DNA of 64,000 nt. Origin: Zygnema cylindricum. Lineage: Eukaryota > Streptophyta > Zygnematophyceae > Zygnematales > Zygnemataceae. The notes under the pieces were generated by a model. It saw only the letters and a list, made by a program, of their open reading frames with translations, did no database searches and was not told the DNA's origin. Below are positions 1 through 11,242 of the stretch, piece after piece (position 1 is the stretch's first letter; every line of letters begins with the position of its first letter). Made by a program: the position numbers and the translations under genes. The stretch is taken from positions 21,795 through 85,794 of the forward strand of contig JBBHKE010002180.1 in assembly GCA_037447655.1 (NCBI GenBank), written 5' to 3'.

Positions 1-774
1 GGCTGTAGGTTCATCTAGGCCGCCTGTGTGAATATTTCTGAGCAGGTCGGGCTTATCACCAGAGAAAGCGTGAGAGTGTGGATAAGACACTAGAGTGGGG
101 AGAACTTTGAGTTGTTGGCCTGAGACATTAATTTTGTAATTCGGTGGGTGATCAGGCTGCAGACAAGTTTGGACTTTGTGAAAAGGAAGAAGTGCAGTGT
201 GAATATCTGTAAAAGGAGGTTTGACAGAAAGATTTCTTTCTCTAAGGCGTCCAATATCAATCAAGTTGGTCCATTTGGATCGAACCCGATGAGCTAACGA
301 CCCGTGACGAGCGGCATCAATGATAAGAGGAGGACCAATTAATGCTTCTATCCGCTTGTAATCAGCTAACACTGTAGGTCGAGGATCGTTATAGGCAACC
401 ACGTTTTCCAGAATATATCCCAATGGCCGATCGAAAGATTGCAAAAAATGCATGATACGAAGTAATTCAAAGAATAATTTGGTGCGGGGATCAGCTAAGC
501 CGAGACCTTTGCCTGCTCGTGAAATTCCTTGACACTCCCAACCGGCAAAGAGAAGATTGATTGGTTCCACATCGAGAAGGTGTTGGTTTCCTATCAGACG
601 AATATCTTGAGGTAACGCTGTATGCATGTGAGCAAAGGCAGATTTAGGGAAAATATGTGGATATTGTCCGTGTAAAAGATAACAGTGATGTGTCTGGGCT
701 TTCCGAGCTAAAGGGTCAGTGTCAACTGAGTAGTAGTGCTTGATGGCAACAATAGCATGAAAGAATATCCTCCA
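1..774 (-). CDS. Cytosine-5 DNA methyltransferase domain, partial (runs off left edge)
   Basis: An open frame of 258 codons reads from base 774 down to base 1 with no stop in the window, so the 3' end is missing. Visible C5-methyltransferase landmarks, in order: a SAM-pocket-like stretch YYSVDTDPLARK; motif IV as GWECQGIS with the catalytic Cys (the usual PCQ is ECQ); the DPRTKLFFELLRI helix; motif VI YILENV; and motif VIII-like SLAHRVRSKWTNL. The order IV-VI-VIII is canonical, not the permuted order of plant DRM2, and motif VIII resembles DNMT3. Upstream of the stop at 775-777, another frame reads IFDGG, which looks like motif I (FDGG) separated by a frameshift. The family transfers methyl groups from SAM to cytosine. 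It may belong to a retrotransposon (methyltransferase-bearing retroelements are known in algae and protists) or be a decayed DNMT3-type gene. The first in-frame ATG is at 627, so the true start is unclear. Confidence 0.75.
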
Positions 775-777
775 TCA

Positions 778-1232
778 AAGATTTTCTCGCGGCTTCCAAT
801 GGTCTCGCATCCACCCTTGTGTAAGGCACATGGCCTATGCTACGTGTAGCCACATGATCGCGCGTTCATCGTGGATATTTTTTCACTTTTAAGCGTGTTA
901 TATGTTCAGGCTCTTAAAATTGACCTTCTTCAGGACAATTGTTGCAAACTAAAAGGTTCGACCGATGGCATATCTGATTTTGCATCCGGCGGTCACGGTT
1001 TACGCCCATAACCTTGAAGAACCAAATCAGTCATTCTGTAACCTTTTTTTTCCTCTGACAAAACTAACAAATTTGGTACGACATTGTACGATCAAGTACG
1101 ACCTTTAGAAAAAAACCTCATTTTTCCCCTAATGGAACTTCTCCCTTAAGCAAAGAATCTCCAAGGTTATATTCGTAATCCTTGACCGTCGAATGCTTTC
1201 TTTGGGCATGCCGACCTTGCCTTCGAAGATTA
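778..1232. other. No gene recognised
   Basis: Bases 778-800 probably hold the frameshifted N-terminal side of the methyltransferase domain. Beyond that I see AT-rich sequence with no coding signature on either strand. Confidence 0.5.
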
Positions 1233-1302
1233 GGGCGTGTTCCCATGTGTTCAAGTAAGGGTTTTTTTCCGTCGTTTACACAGAAAATGGGACTTCCAAC
1301 TT
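1233..1302 (+). mobile_element. Single terminus of a PIF/Harbinger-like element
   Basis: The sequence begins after TTA with GGGCGTGTTCCCATGT and stays nearly identical for about 70 bases to the left end of the complete element at 50534-51240. No matching right terminus follows, so this is a broken copy. It ends where the LysM-exon-like repeat begins. Confidence 0.6.
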
Positions 1303-3124
1303 GAAAACCGGACAAAATTTTCTATTGATTTTTTTCATGAATTGTCTGAACAGTTTTTTCTAGTAAAAGTATTCGAAATATAATAATAAAAAAACGTATG
1401 GACATAAGAACTGGGTTTCTTTCAAGTGAATAATTTCACCTTTTTTTCCTTTTTTTCTTTGTTTTTCTACCTTAATTATTTTAGGGCAGCCACAAAACTT
1501 TTTTCGAAGGATTTCGAAAATTGAAATATAATACCCTCTCCAAAAATAAAAGATATTACTGACATTAAAGAGTGGTTATTGTGAGAAGCCCCGAAAAAAT
1601 ATTGTAAAAGAGGCTAAAAACTAAATAAATAAAAATAAAAAAAAGCGACATTTGCTTCAATTTTTTTGTCACTTCTCGTGTGGATCCTTAGATGTGTGTC
1701 TTAAGTATCAAAGGAAAAAAATTATAATATCTGTAATAATGATAATGTAACTATACTCATAGCCATAATAGTAATATTTATAAAAATAACGATGATTATA
1801 AAGATTAAAACATTAATCATAACAAAAATGGCTGTCATAATAACAATATTAACAATAATAAACATTAAAGTGGAATCGTGTCAAACTACTTGTTAGTTCA
1901 TCAAATATAGTCTTAGATTTCCGTGAAATCCGGGATTAGGCATCTCCGAGGCTCGAACTTGGAACCTTTCACTTAAGCCGTAAACGCGCTAACCACGGCA
2001 CCACCAGCTCAATATTGAGCCTGGTGGGTCCGTACCCTTCTATTTTGGGTACCACATTTATTTTGGGTACCCTTTTATTTCGGGCGGCTTCGAGTATGGA
2101 TATGACCATAATCTACCCCGTATTGAACCGGCATTCACGTGCCAATCCAACATATAGACCATAGTATCCGCACTATTGCTGCGAAAATAAAATCTTTATA
2201 AAAGATACAATGAAAAGGAACATCAAGAAATTAAAATGAAAATTGGAAAAAGAAGAAAAATATAAAAGCTCGGAAAAAGAGGATACCAATATAGAATTTG
2301 AAAGGTAAAAAAAAAGTGTTTGGATTTCATATAAGCTAAAATTCAATTTTTCCCTCTCAACAGAAAATTAAAATAATATACAGTATTTTTTAGAAATTGT
2401 TTAACAAAAAGAATCGAAAACACAAAAAACGCGAAACCCAAAAAAAACTAAATAACCCTTTTATATGAACAAGTCGAAATCGGTATAAATAATCCTCAAA
2501 ATTCTGTTTATCTTTTCAGGTTTGTAATGAGGGAAGACCGGACAAAGTTTTCAATTGTTTTTTTCATGAATTGTCTAGTAAAGTATTCGAAATATAGTGT
2601 TAAAAAACGTGTTTTTAACCAATATTACTTTTAGATGTAATAAACCGAAATAGGTATTTATAAACTAGGTTTCATAGAAATTTGCCATCAACTTTTTTTA
2701 TGAACTGTGTAACTGAAAGAGTCAAACATAATGTCTAAAAAAAACTTGATGGAAACAATAAATATTTTTTTTGAACTAATTCTTCGTATAAAGAAATAAA
2801 CCGTGAAAATTGTGTTTTTTTTCAATTGTGTAGGAAAACTTAATTTTGTAATCAAAAAATACTATCAAATCTTTAGTGAAGAGTGGAAATATAATATCAA
2901 AAGTTGTTAAAAACACCAAATTTTTTTTGTTGTAATTATGAAAATTAAAAATAGTGTGTATTTTTTTATTGTAGCTGAAAGGAACAGTTTTATAATTTTT
3001 AAATGAAAGAGCTAAAATACAATGTCAAAAAAAAATTGTCGGATACGAAATGAAGCTTGTCTTTAACTAATTATTTTTTAAACTAAAACAATGAACCAAG
3101 TATTGTGTTTTTTTCTTTTTTAAG
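1303..3124 (+). repeat. Ladder of decayed LysM-exon-like copies in AT-rich DNA
   Basis: Several segments resemble the start of the LysM exon at 3125, each followed by AT-rich intron-like DNA. The clearest are at about 1303-1395 and 2519-2610; weaker ones lie near 2690-2760, 2830-2910 and 2965-3040. The copy at 2519 follows a good acceptor (cttttcag) and starts GTTTGT like both real LysM exons, but meets an in-frame stop after about 26 codons. The T-rich tracts before 2830 and before 3125 also resemble each other. I infer ancient tandem exon-plus-intron duplication followed by decay. Stretches such as 1400-1860 show nothing else. Confidence 0.4.
1860..2008 (-). repeat. tRNA-derived SINE-like fragment
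   Basis: On the minus strand a tRNA-like head contains box A TGGTTAGCGCG (1985-1995) and a box B-like GTTCGAGCC (1950-1958) in a T-arm with a seven-base loop. The 5' and 3' acceptor sides do not pair, so it is not an intact tRNA gene. The 3' side runs into an AT-rich tail with ttattattg repeats near 1850, typical of plant SINEs. The exact 3' end is uncertain. Confidence 0.5.
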
Positions 3125-4694
3125 GTTTGTATTGAAAGAGGACCTTTAAAGTTTCCTGAACCGTGTTTAAAGACCTACGATATAAAACCCAGCGATAGTT
3201 GTCGTTCGATTATTCAGAATAGAATGCAAGGAAATGCTAAAAACTTCTTCTATATAAATCCGGGAATTTATTGCGGTCAAATTCACCTTTCTGCAAGTAC
3301 CGATTCTTTCAGACCACAGGTAAGTCTCAGTTGATTTTTTTTTTCTTTTTTTTAGTCAAGATTTTGATTAGCTTTTGGTTAATTTTTGGCTAATTTTGGG
3401 TTCATTCTCATTGGTGTTTTTGGGTCAAAATTTAATTATATTTTGGTTAAAATTTGGTCTTTTTTTGGCTAATTTTATGTTTTATAAAGGTGTTTCTTTT
3501 TTTTTTTTCAACATTTGGTTAACTTTTTCTTTTTTTCTGGTCACAATTTGGTTTTACTGTTGGCTAATGTTCGATGTTTTTCTTTTGGTTTTCGGTGCTT
3601 TTTAAACAAAAATGTTGGGGTTAACTTTTGGTTTTTTTAGGCTTAAAACATGGTTAAAATTTGGTTCAAAATATGGTTCAAGTATAATTCTATTTTTTCT
3701 TAGCTACTAGCTACATGATACAATGGATTTTTCTTTTTCATTATTTTTCAATTTTATTTATTTTTTATTTTTTTGGTTTATATATGGGTAATTTAACTTT
3801 AGGATAATGTTGGTTAAAAGTTGGATGATTTATTGGTTAAATTGGAGTTAAATTGGAGTTAGTTTATTTGTTGAATTAAGGTTGACTTTTGATTTGCATA
3901 TGGTGGCTTTTTATCACTTTTGGGTTAAATTTTTATCAAAATATGGTTACCTTTGGTTGAAAGGTATGAAATGTAGTTAACGTTCGGTTGAAATGTCATA
4001 AACTTATTTTAAAAACTATGGTCAATGTTTGGTTAAGATTGTGGCTCATTCCCTAAGAAAAAACTTGAAAAACCAAATATCCTTAAAAGAAGCCTATTAA
4101 GATATGCCTTCGACGTAACTGTTGATAAAAACCCTCAAAAAGTAGCCTAAAAAACCCATTTCAAATAAAAACCCTAAAAAAACCATCAAAAACCCTTCGA
4201 TATCATGCTTAAAAATATGATTTTAAAAAACCTCTAAAAACATGGTAACCCTTTTTGGTTAACCACGTGTGTTCTTTAAGGTGGTTTCGAAGGGATTTTG
4301 GAGGGATTTTTAAGGGATTTAACCGTTTTTTATGATTTTTTAAGGATCCAAATTCTCTTTGTGTGTGTGTTACATCTGTCACAGGTTTGTCTTAAAACTG
4401 AACCCCCCGAAACCCCTAATGCCCCCGGACCCCCCGCGACAATAAGCCCTAGTCCCCCTATGACCCAAACCCCCGCAACCCCTAGAAGCCCCCCTTCTGG
4501 CATTGGCCAAAAATCGTGTAAAGGCAAACTCTATATTTTGGGCAGCAACAAATTGTAAAAGTCTCAAGAAATGTTTTACGAAGAAAGAAACCTTTGTAAG
4601 TTTGAATAAATTTCCGTGTACGGCGGGATTTCTTCGACGACTTCGATCAATAAATGATCCTCTGATTTGTATCCCGAACAAATGTTCTTGCTGA
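3125..4694 (+). pseudogene. LysM-domain protein, two LysM exons, one frame break
   Basis: Exon 3125-3319 (65 codons, acceptor ttttttaag, donor gtaagt) encodes a LysM domain: Cys, then YDIKPSDSCRSIIQN, then FFYINPGIYC. Exon 4385-4694 (acceptor atctgtcacag) joins in phase 0 and starts VCLK, as the first exon starts VCIE. It then encodes a Pro-rich linker with many PP, TP and SP pairs, and a second LysM beginning CKGKLYILGSNK. One extra base near 4553 makes a TAA at 4556-4558. In the next frame the domain continues from CKSLKKCF through FVSLNKFPC to LICIPNKC and stops at 4692-4694. LysM domains bind GlcNAc-containing glycans, usually outside the cell. Upstream exons and a signal peptide were not found. 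The break could be a real mutation, a sequencing error or an undetected splice. Confidence 0.6.
3340..4260 (+). repeat. Degenerate TTTTGGTTAA-type low-complexity repeat in LysM intron
   Basis: The intron between the two LysM exons is dominated by imperfect repeats of a short word around ttttggttaa / ggctaattt, all on the plus strand. No transposon ends were seen. Confidence 0.55.
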
Positions 4695-4739
4695 CAGTTT
4701 TTTTTTTTTTTCCATTTATGAAAGCGAATTTTTAGATCG

Positions 4740-4965
4740 AAACTTTACATTGGTATGTTTGTATTGGTAAGATTTATTTTGGTATAGTTGTATTGATACA
4801 TTTATATTTTTATTATTTCTATTATTTGTATTATTTATATTGGTAGCTTTAAATTCCTATAGTTGTATTGGTATACATACATTTATATTGGTATAGTTAT
4901 AATGGTTTTTTATATTGGTATCTTTATTTTGGTATCATTATATTGCTATTTATATTGGCCTATAG
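4740..4965 (+). repeat. TATTGGTA-rich degenerate simple repeat
   Basis: An AT-rich stretch after the LysM stop contains many copies of tattggta and ttggtat spaced roughly 10-25 bases apart. Confidence 0.5.
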
Positions 4966-5720
4966 CAGGACATGCGCAATGGGTTAAACAGTTGCGTGCA
5001 CACCCTGTTACTTGCGATCTCTTTGGAAAAACCCAAATCCCACTTTGTGTGTTTCCAAAACTGGACCATGTTAACGAGAATGGAGAATATTACAGGAGTG
5101 TTTTTTTATTATTGTTTTATTTTTAATCCAGTTAAACGATTTGAAAAAAAAGTTATAACACCGCATAAAAAGTTTGTGTCTCTAGTGTCAGTTGAGCTAC
5201 CTAAAACCAGTGGAGGAAGAGGAAGAAGAGGAAGATGGGCGGGATGGGAGGGGAGAAGAAAAGGGTTTGTGGAGGTTTGACCCCCTTAGAGATTTCCCTT
5301 TGACATCCTTTCTAAACATTTGATTTGTTATTTACCTTCGAGGTTGATAAGTGATGCTACTTCTGTGGAAAAAAACCGTTTAATCATCTAAGTAGGAAAT
5401 CTTGTACTTTTTGTACTTTGTGTTACGGCGTTCAAGTGGGTCATCTCGACGTGCTTTCGAGCGCCGAGGACCTGGGAGCCCTCCTCCTTCGGTCCCTACT
5501 TTTTATCGTATGTGTGGCTTTACAGCGAGTGCAGGCTTCTATTCTTCTCCTATCGGCTGTTGTGGTTATGGATCGTCGCTGTGTTCCGGTACATCCTCAA
5601 CGCGCTCCCCCGGCCTGGGGGGACTTACAGTGTTGCTTTTCGTAGATATTTATTTTGGTGTTGGGGTTGTAGTTTTGGTTTTGTTAGTTGTCGTACTTTT
5701 CATTTTGAGTTTGGGTGCTT
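4966..5720. other. No gene recognised
   Basis: Short open frames exist on plus (for example 5402-5791), but their composition is biased (Val/Leu/Phe-rich, from T-rich DNA) and no domain is visible. Bases 5446-5640 are more GC-rich than the surroundings and may be transposon-derived. Confidence 0.4.
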
Positions 5721-6433
5721 TTGTTTTCCTTGTTGTTGTTTTCTTATTTTTGTGTTCCCGTCCTTCTCTTTGTTTTTTATTCCGCCGGTAGTTTTTCAGT
5801 TTTGGCCATGCCACTCCTTTTGTACCCCCGGACTCAGATGGTTTACCATTGTGCTTTTTAATTTATCCTGATTTCCGTATATTTTCAGTATAAAGAGTTT
5901 GGTGCGTTCTCTTAAAGATGGTCAAAAACGAATGAATGCTATTCAGTTATCCAAAACATTTAATGACTTAAGATGAGTTTAGAAGAGCATTTAACCCTTT
6001 TATCCTTTATCCCTTCACAAACACATAGTAGAGCAACGAGGGGGAAAGGTAATGGAAGGAAGACAGTGTGAGGGGGGTTGAGAGAGCACGAGAGAGACCT
6101 ACCAAAAATTTGAAGGGCGCTAAATGTTGAAAATGGCTTGGAAAATCAGCAAGCATTTTTGTTTGTTGAAAAAGTTGTGTTCGTGTGTTTGCTTTTTTTG
6201 CTTCAATGGTTGTTGATGGTTTCTTTGTTTAGGATCAAATAATATGTCACCAAATTCTTGTTAAAAAATATGTATGTACATATATATATATATGAAACAA
6301 TGGGCAGGATAAATTAAAAAGCACGATGGTAAACCATCTGAGCCCGGGGGTATGAAAGGGGTGGCATGGTCAAAACATAAAAAATACCAAGGCAATAAAA
6401 TCTAAAGAGAGCAACGGGAACAACAACAAGGCA

Positions 6434-6438
<5 letters not shown>
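5721..6438. repeat. Large inverted repeat (foldback), arms about 135-150 bp
   Basis: The left arm, 5721-5870, is matched in reverse complement by 6305-6438. The best core is tcagatggtttaccat and ttttaatttatcctg in the left arm against caggataaattaaaa and atggtaaaccatctga in the right. Arms are about 75-80% alike by eye, with a spacer of about 434 bases. No coding region lies in the spacer. It could be a foldback/MITE-type transposon or two opposed copies of one repeat. Confidence 0.7.

Positions 6439-6497
<59 letters not shown>
6439..6497. repeat. (AT)n microsatellite
   Basis: An uninterrupted alternating AT tract lies directly beyond the right arm of the foldback. Confidence 0.95.
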
Positions 6498-6500
<3 letters not shown>

Positions 6501-7840
6501 GACGTTTCTCTTGTTTTAAGTAGCCCTGGTGTGCCTTTTACGGATAACTAATAAAAAAGTTTAACGGAGAAAGACTATTTGCTTCGTAAAATTTTGCGAA
6601 TGAACACTAAGAAATAAATAGTGTTTCTTTTGTTCAACTATTGTTATCATTTTAATCTTTGTTATTGTTGTTGCTGTTGTTGTTCTTGTTATTCATTGAG
6701 GCTAATTTATTGTTTGATGTCGTAGTAATTGTTAGATACGAAACCCCTTCTTTTCTTCATAAATATAATAATAATAATATCAATAATAGTAAGAAGCTTT
6801 ATCAAAATCCCGTGTTGGTAGACCATTCGAGTACATAGAAACAAAAAAGATGGTAACACTTAAAAGGAAACCGAAAAGTCTCACATAACTGTGTACTATA
6901 TGACCATGTGATTTGTACAATGATCTTAACAATAAGGGGTAGAAAATAAAAAGAAACACAGTAAATCAGTAAATCAATTATAGTGTCAGTTGTTTTTTTG
7001 CCACGTCTATCATCTTTTCTCTCTACATGTGTCTAAATCCTGTTTGAATACTACCAATCGGAGGGCAATATCCTTAACTATCCATTGCAATTGTCGAGTT
7101 CATAAACGGGCAGAAAAGATTTGTTATGCGACAAAGAAAACGTTGATATTAATAATACTTGTCGGTGTTGAGGACATTATGCCACTTGTCCATTACAAAA
7201 TAAATAATTCTATTATTGAGCAAATTTATCATTCATGGTTAGCTCTCAAAGTTGACTGCTCTCTTATTTTAAACACTTAAGGATGCTGAAATAAATGAAG
7301 TTTACAGTTTACATTATTCACGTCGTTTAAAAACTCCATTCCACAGAAAGCCTCTTCATTGGAAATGACGCTCATTTTTTCAACGGAAACTACAACAATC
7401 TCTTATGATTGAATTCATATATTGTCATTTATTGCATAGGTTGCTAATTTGTTTAGTTTGTTTTTGCCTTTATTGAATTAATCAAGTGGTTTTTTGTCCC
7501 ATTTTTATGATGGAATAATTTAAAGTATTTGTTCTCCATTTTGTAGCCAAATTAGGTTTAAGAAAAAAACAAGACGCATGACTCTGGAAGACATACTTTT
7601 TACATGATGTTGTAATACTCTGGTGATTTTTGGCTCCCTTATGGAGTTACTACAACAAGCCAAAATGAAATGTGAAAAAGTTGACGAAAGATTATCCTTT
7701 GAAACCTACAATGTTAATCATTATGGGAGGAAAGATATATGTAAAGAGGAGTTTATATTCGTGTTATTCACTCTTAGGGTAAAAATCTACCATCGGAAAA
7801 GTGAGGATGCTTATTAGGCGCCATACGTCTTTGAACCAAT
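6498..7840. other. No gene recognised
   Basis: AT-rich sequence with short open frames (for example 6990-7280 plus and 7623-7817 plus) that show no domain, splice context or repeat match I can support. Confidence 0.4.
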
Positions 7841-7888
7841 TTGGACAGTTTTTTTTTTCTTATATATATAAATATATAACATATTTAC

Positions 7889-8055
7889 AAGAGATTTACG
7901 AAGATTCTCGAAGCTTCCAGGCGTCAACATTGACTGTCCGGTGCCCAATCGTTTTTCATCTGCGACGAAATTGCTCAATCCAACCAGTTTGTGACCACCC
8001 TCTTCAATGAGGACACGATGCACAAATTGAACGTGTACAATTGGTACACTTCATC
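7889..8055 (-). other. Possible orphan exon, unrecognised
   Basis: On minus, an open stretch includes VLIEEGGHKLVGLSNF and runs through LTPGSFENLRKSL to a donor-like gtaaat at about 7889. Its amino-acid make-up looks more protein-like than the neighbouring frames. I recognise no family. The upstream limit is a TGA near 8060. It could be an exon of an unseen gene or a transposase relic. Confidence 0.25.
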
Positions 8056-8059
8056 GCAA

Positions 8060-8640
8060 AACATACATTCTACAATGGACAAGCGATGGCAATCTTGCAA
8101 GTTGTCTAGGCCATGTGCCGTCGGATATGATGAATGCATTGCACCGAAAGCCACTAGAAAATGCTTGCCGGAGGATATCCTCTTACACTTCTTTTGCCAT
8201 CCATTAACCTTAGTGGAAAAAAAAATGGGTTTTCAAACAAACAATGATGTATTAAGCACTTACAAAACTTACAATTTGGTATGTTAGTTCAAGTTTAAAA
8301 TTTTGTCCACAAATATAGATAATTCATTCAAATTTTCCGGTTAATGAAACTATGTCGAATTTAAGCATGTGAACACAAGCCCACGTGGTACCAACCAAAA
8401 TAAAGCACGTATGTGCGAGGTAGCTTGTTTGCACAACGTGATGGAATATTGGTCAAAATATTTTATTGTGTACTTACAGGTATTGGCAATGCCTAACGGA
8501 CAAAAGGCCTTTTGAACTCTTACCGCTAATAAGTCTAATTTAGCAATATTTGACCGTCTATTAAGCATCAAGAAAAAAAACAGGCACCTAATTAGTGTTA
8601 TCAATGCTAATAACGACCTTGTAAATGGGCGAGAGTGTGG
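8060..8640. other. No gene recognised
   Basis: Nothing beyond short random frames. Confidence 0.4.
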
Positions 8641-9690
8641 GAGGAGTAGTTCAGTTGGTTCTTAACTTCCAAAACCGGTTTAAATCCGTTCAAACCTTGC
8701 GGTGCGGCCCAAAATGAAATTGAACCGAAGTGAACTCAACCGATTATGGTAAAACCATCAAAGTACAAAACATGATTGACACCGAAAAGAATTGATGACC
8801 AACAAGGGTAAAGGACCAGAATCCTAAAGGACTAAAAACACAACAAGGGTGGTTTAAGAGCCTCAAAAAAAAAAAAAAAAAGCAAGTACAACAAAAACCA
8901 AACCATTGAAACACTACAAACTACCTTAAACACTAAAAAATGAGACTAAACCCAACTAAATATCAGAGGTACGAAGATCGTCTATATCCATAGGGTGGCT
9001 TTGGGGTAAGTCTCGCAGTCCTTGGCCATCAATCACCACCGTGCTTAGTCGGATAATGGGTAAAGCTTTGGAACATTGAAGGGCGACAAAGACGCGTTGG
9101 CGGTAGAAATTTGACATGATAATTGGAGAAGGGTTGCAAGGCCCTCTAACTTCGAAATATCATCAAGCCCAATCGCGCAAAATGTAGTAAAAGGTGGTTT
9201 TAGGACACAAACCGTGACCCCCGCAAGGGATTGGTAAAATAGTTTGACTACAAGCGAGGAGGCCTTTCGGCCAATGAAAGATACCGTGGCCCACAAATTT
9301 AAGTAGAATTCCAAAGAGTCTATCTTCACATTAAAAAAGGGAGGAAAAGAAATAAATCTTAGGGGGTAAAATGCGGGCCAAGTACAAAGTGCGTTGGCCA
9401 AAACGAAGAAAGATAGCAAAATCGACATGTGAATCCAAAAGTTTGGGAAGTTCCTCACAATGATAAGGATGTTAAACAAGACGTATTAAACAAATTGGTT
9501 TAAAACATTAAGTGATCCAATATGGGAACTAAAAGTCCGTATAACCTCTTAAAAAATGGAAACACACAATCTTGAAAGGAGAGGAATATCCGGTTGTATA
9601 CCAATAGGGCTCCATGCGACACATTTGGTAAATTTGGCGGAAAGGTGTATCTTATAAAGTTGCTCTATTAAATGGTGAAAGTTAGAAGGT
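8640..9690 (-). mobile_element. Degenerate, internally deleted non-LTR element (REL type)
   Basis: The minus-strand text parallels the element at 35.5-37.2 kb. The segment around 9060-9480 matches the post-RT region of that element in a shifted frame (IGRKASSLVVKLFYQSLAGV beside IGRKGSLLVDNLLYQSLSGV), then jumps to its C-terminal end near 9045-9100. The endonuclease domain is therefore deleted. The 3' flank at 8650-8950, with a run of A/C-rich short words, resembles 35320-35560. Many stops; not functional. Confidence 0.55.
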
Positions 9691-11242
9691 AAATTGGTAG
9701 ATTATAAGTATACTCTCTTCCATTATAACTCCTTATTCTCTTGATAAAATTTCCATGGAGCTTTTCACTCTATTGCGTCATATTCTTGGAAACACCTTAA
9801 AGCTTTAGACTTAGATTTGAGGAAGTATACCCGAGAGTATTTAGCAATCATCCGTGATAGTAAGCAAATACCTCTTCCCTCCAACTGAAGGATCTTTAGC
9901 TGGTCCCCATATGTCAGTCTGAACTAGCTCTAACATATTTTCTCCCTTAAAGGTTACAATTTTGGGAAAAGGCAGTTTGTGAGTTTTCCCTTCAGCACAC
10001 CCACTACAATCATCTAAAATTTAGTTATTTTCAAATTGAATTCCTTCTGCTACTCCGTTTTTTTTCATTTGTTTCAATCTATCAAAATGCACATGCCCCA
10101 ACCTTTTATACTACATCACTATTCATTGACAAAAATATACAAAACTTCTTTCTTTCAATTGCTTAAGGCGACTTGGAACATTCCTTGACTTCCCTTTCCA
10201 ACTATAAAACAAACCTCATTCTGAAAACTTATTTTAAACTCAAATTGTATAGTTCTAGCCTCAAATTTGTTTTCATCTAACACAAATGTAGAGATCAGAT
10301 TTTTGTTTAGGTGAGGGATGTACAAAACATATGACAAAGTTACTATGGGTTTTTGGAATTTTTATGAGTTTTGTGAACCACTTTCTGTCCCTACACATGC
10401 ATAGATGTCTTGGAGTCAATTATCTAACCATCGTTGAGTGCTTTTTTCATACCTCTGACGGCACACTTTTGCACTTTTGCCTTCTGTTTAATTCCATGTC
10501 ATTTTCTTCTAGCTGTTCATTGAGGAGAAGCTCCTCCAACTTCCATGTCATTTTCTTCTAGCTGTTCATTGGGGAGAAGCTCCTCCAACTCCTCATCTGG
10601 TCTCTACTCTTCGTCCCATTGATCCCCATTAACTTGTGTAGCTACAAGAGTTTTTTTTTACCTCCTTGAATTTAATTTGCTTGTCGATCCTTGATCCCGA
10701 GTTCCGCCAACCTGCTGCAATATGCCATGACATGATATTTTTGAAGGCCGTCTTCCACATCCATCTCCTCTTCCTCCTCCACTAAAATTCTTGTAAGGTT
10801 TCTTCCATTCTTGATTCTTCCAATCTGTCAATGCTCTTAGTGTTTGGATGACTTCCTCGGCGAAGCTCTATAGTTCTTTTCCTAACTAAAATCATCCCTA
10901 CAATGATGTTTCAGTTCCATCGGCGGCTTGATATGTATTTAACCTTGTTTAGAATGTTTCGATATTCATTGGGAAGTTTTATGTTTAGTGTGTTGACTTT
11001 CTGTTTTTCAGTTTCTACCTTTCTTGCACTCTCAAGCTCAACAAATAATTTTGCAAGCTCATTGCAAAATTCTATCATACTCCCTCCCTTGTACACATAA
11101 GCTTTCAGTTTCTGGTCTGCTTGTACCACTCTTGTACTCATTCACAAAGGATTCCCATATCTCAGCAAATTTTGTGACATTTATGAGAGAGAGTGTTATG
11201 GCTTTAATGACACTCATAAGAATGAGATGTTTTGCTACTTTG

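Noticed and set aside
1930-2008. Intact tRNA gene on minus
   Set aside because: Box A and box B are present but the acceptor ends do not pair and no proper anticodon arm is seen; better read as a SINE head.
5402-5871. Overlapping plus frames of 75-129 codons
   Set aside because: Three overlapping frames, strongly biased Val/Phe/Leu composition from T-rich DNA, overlapping the foldback arm; no domain.
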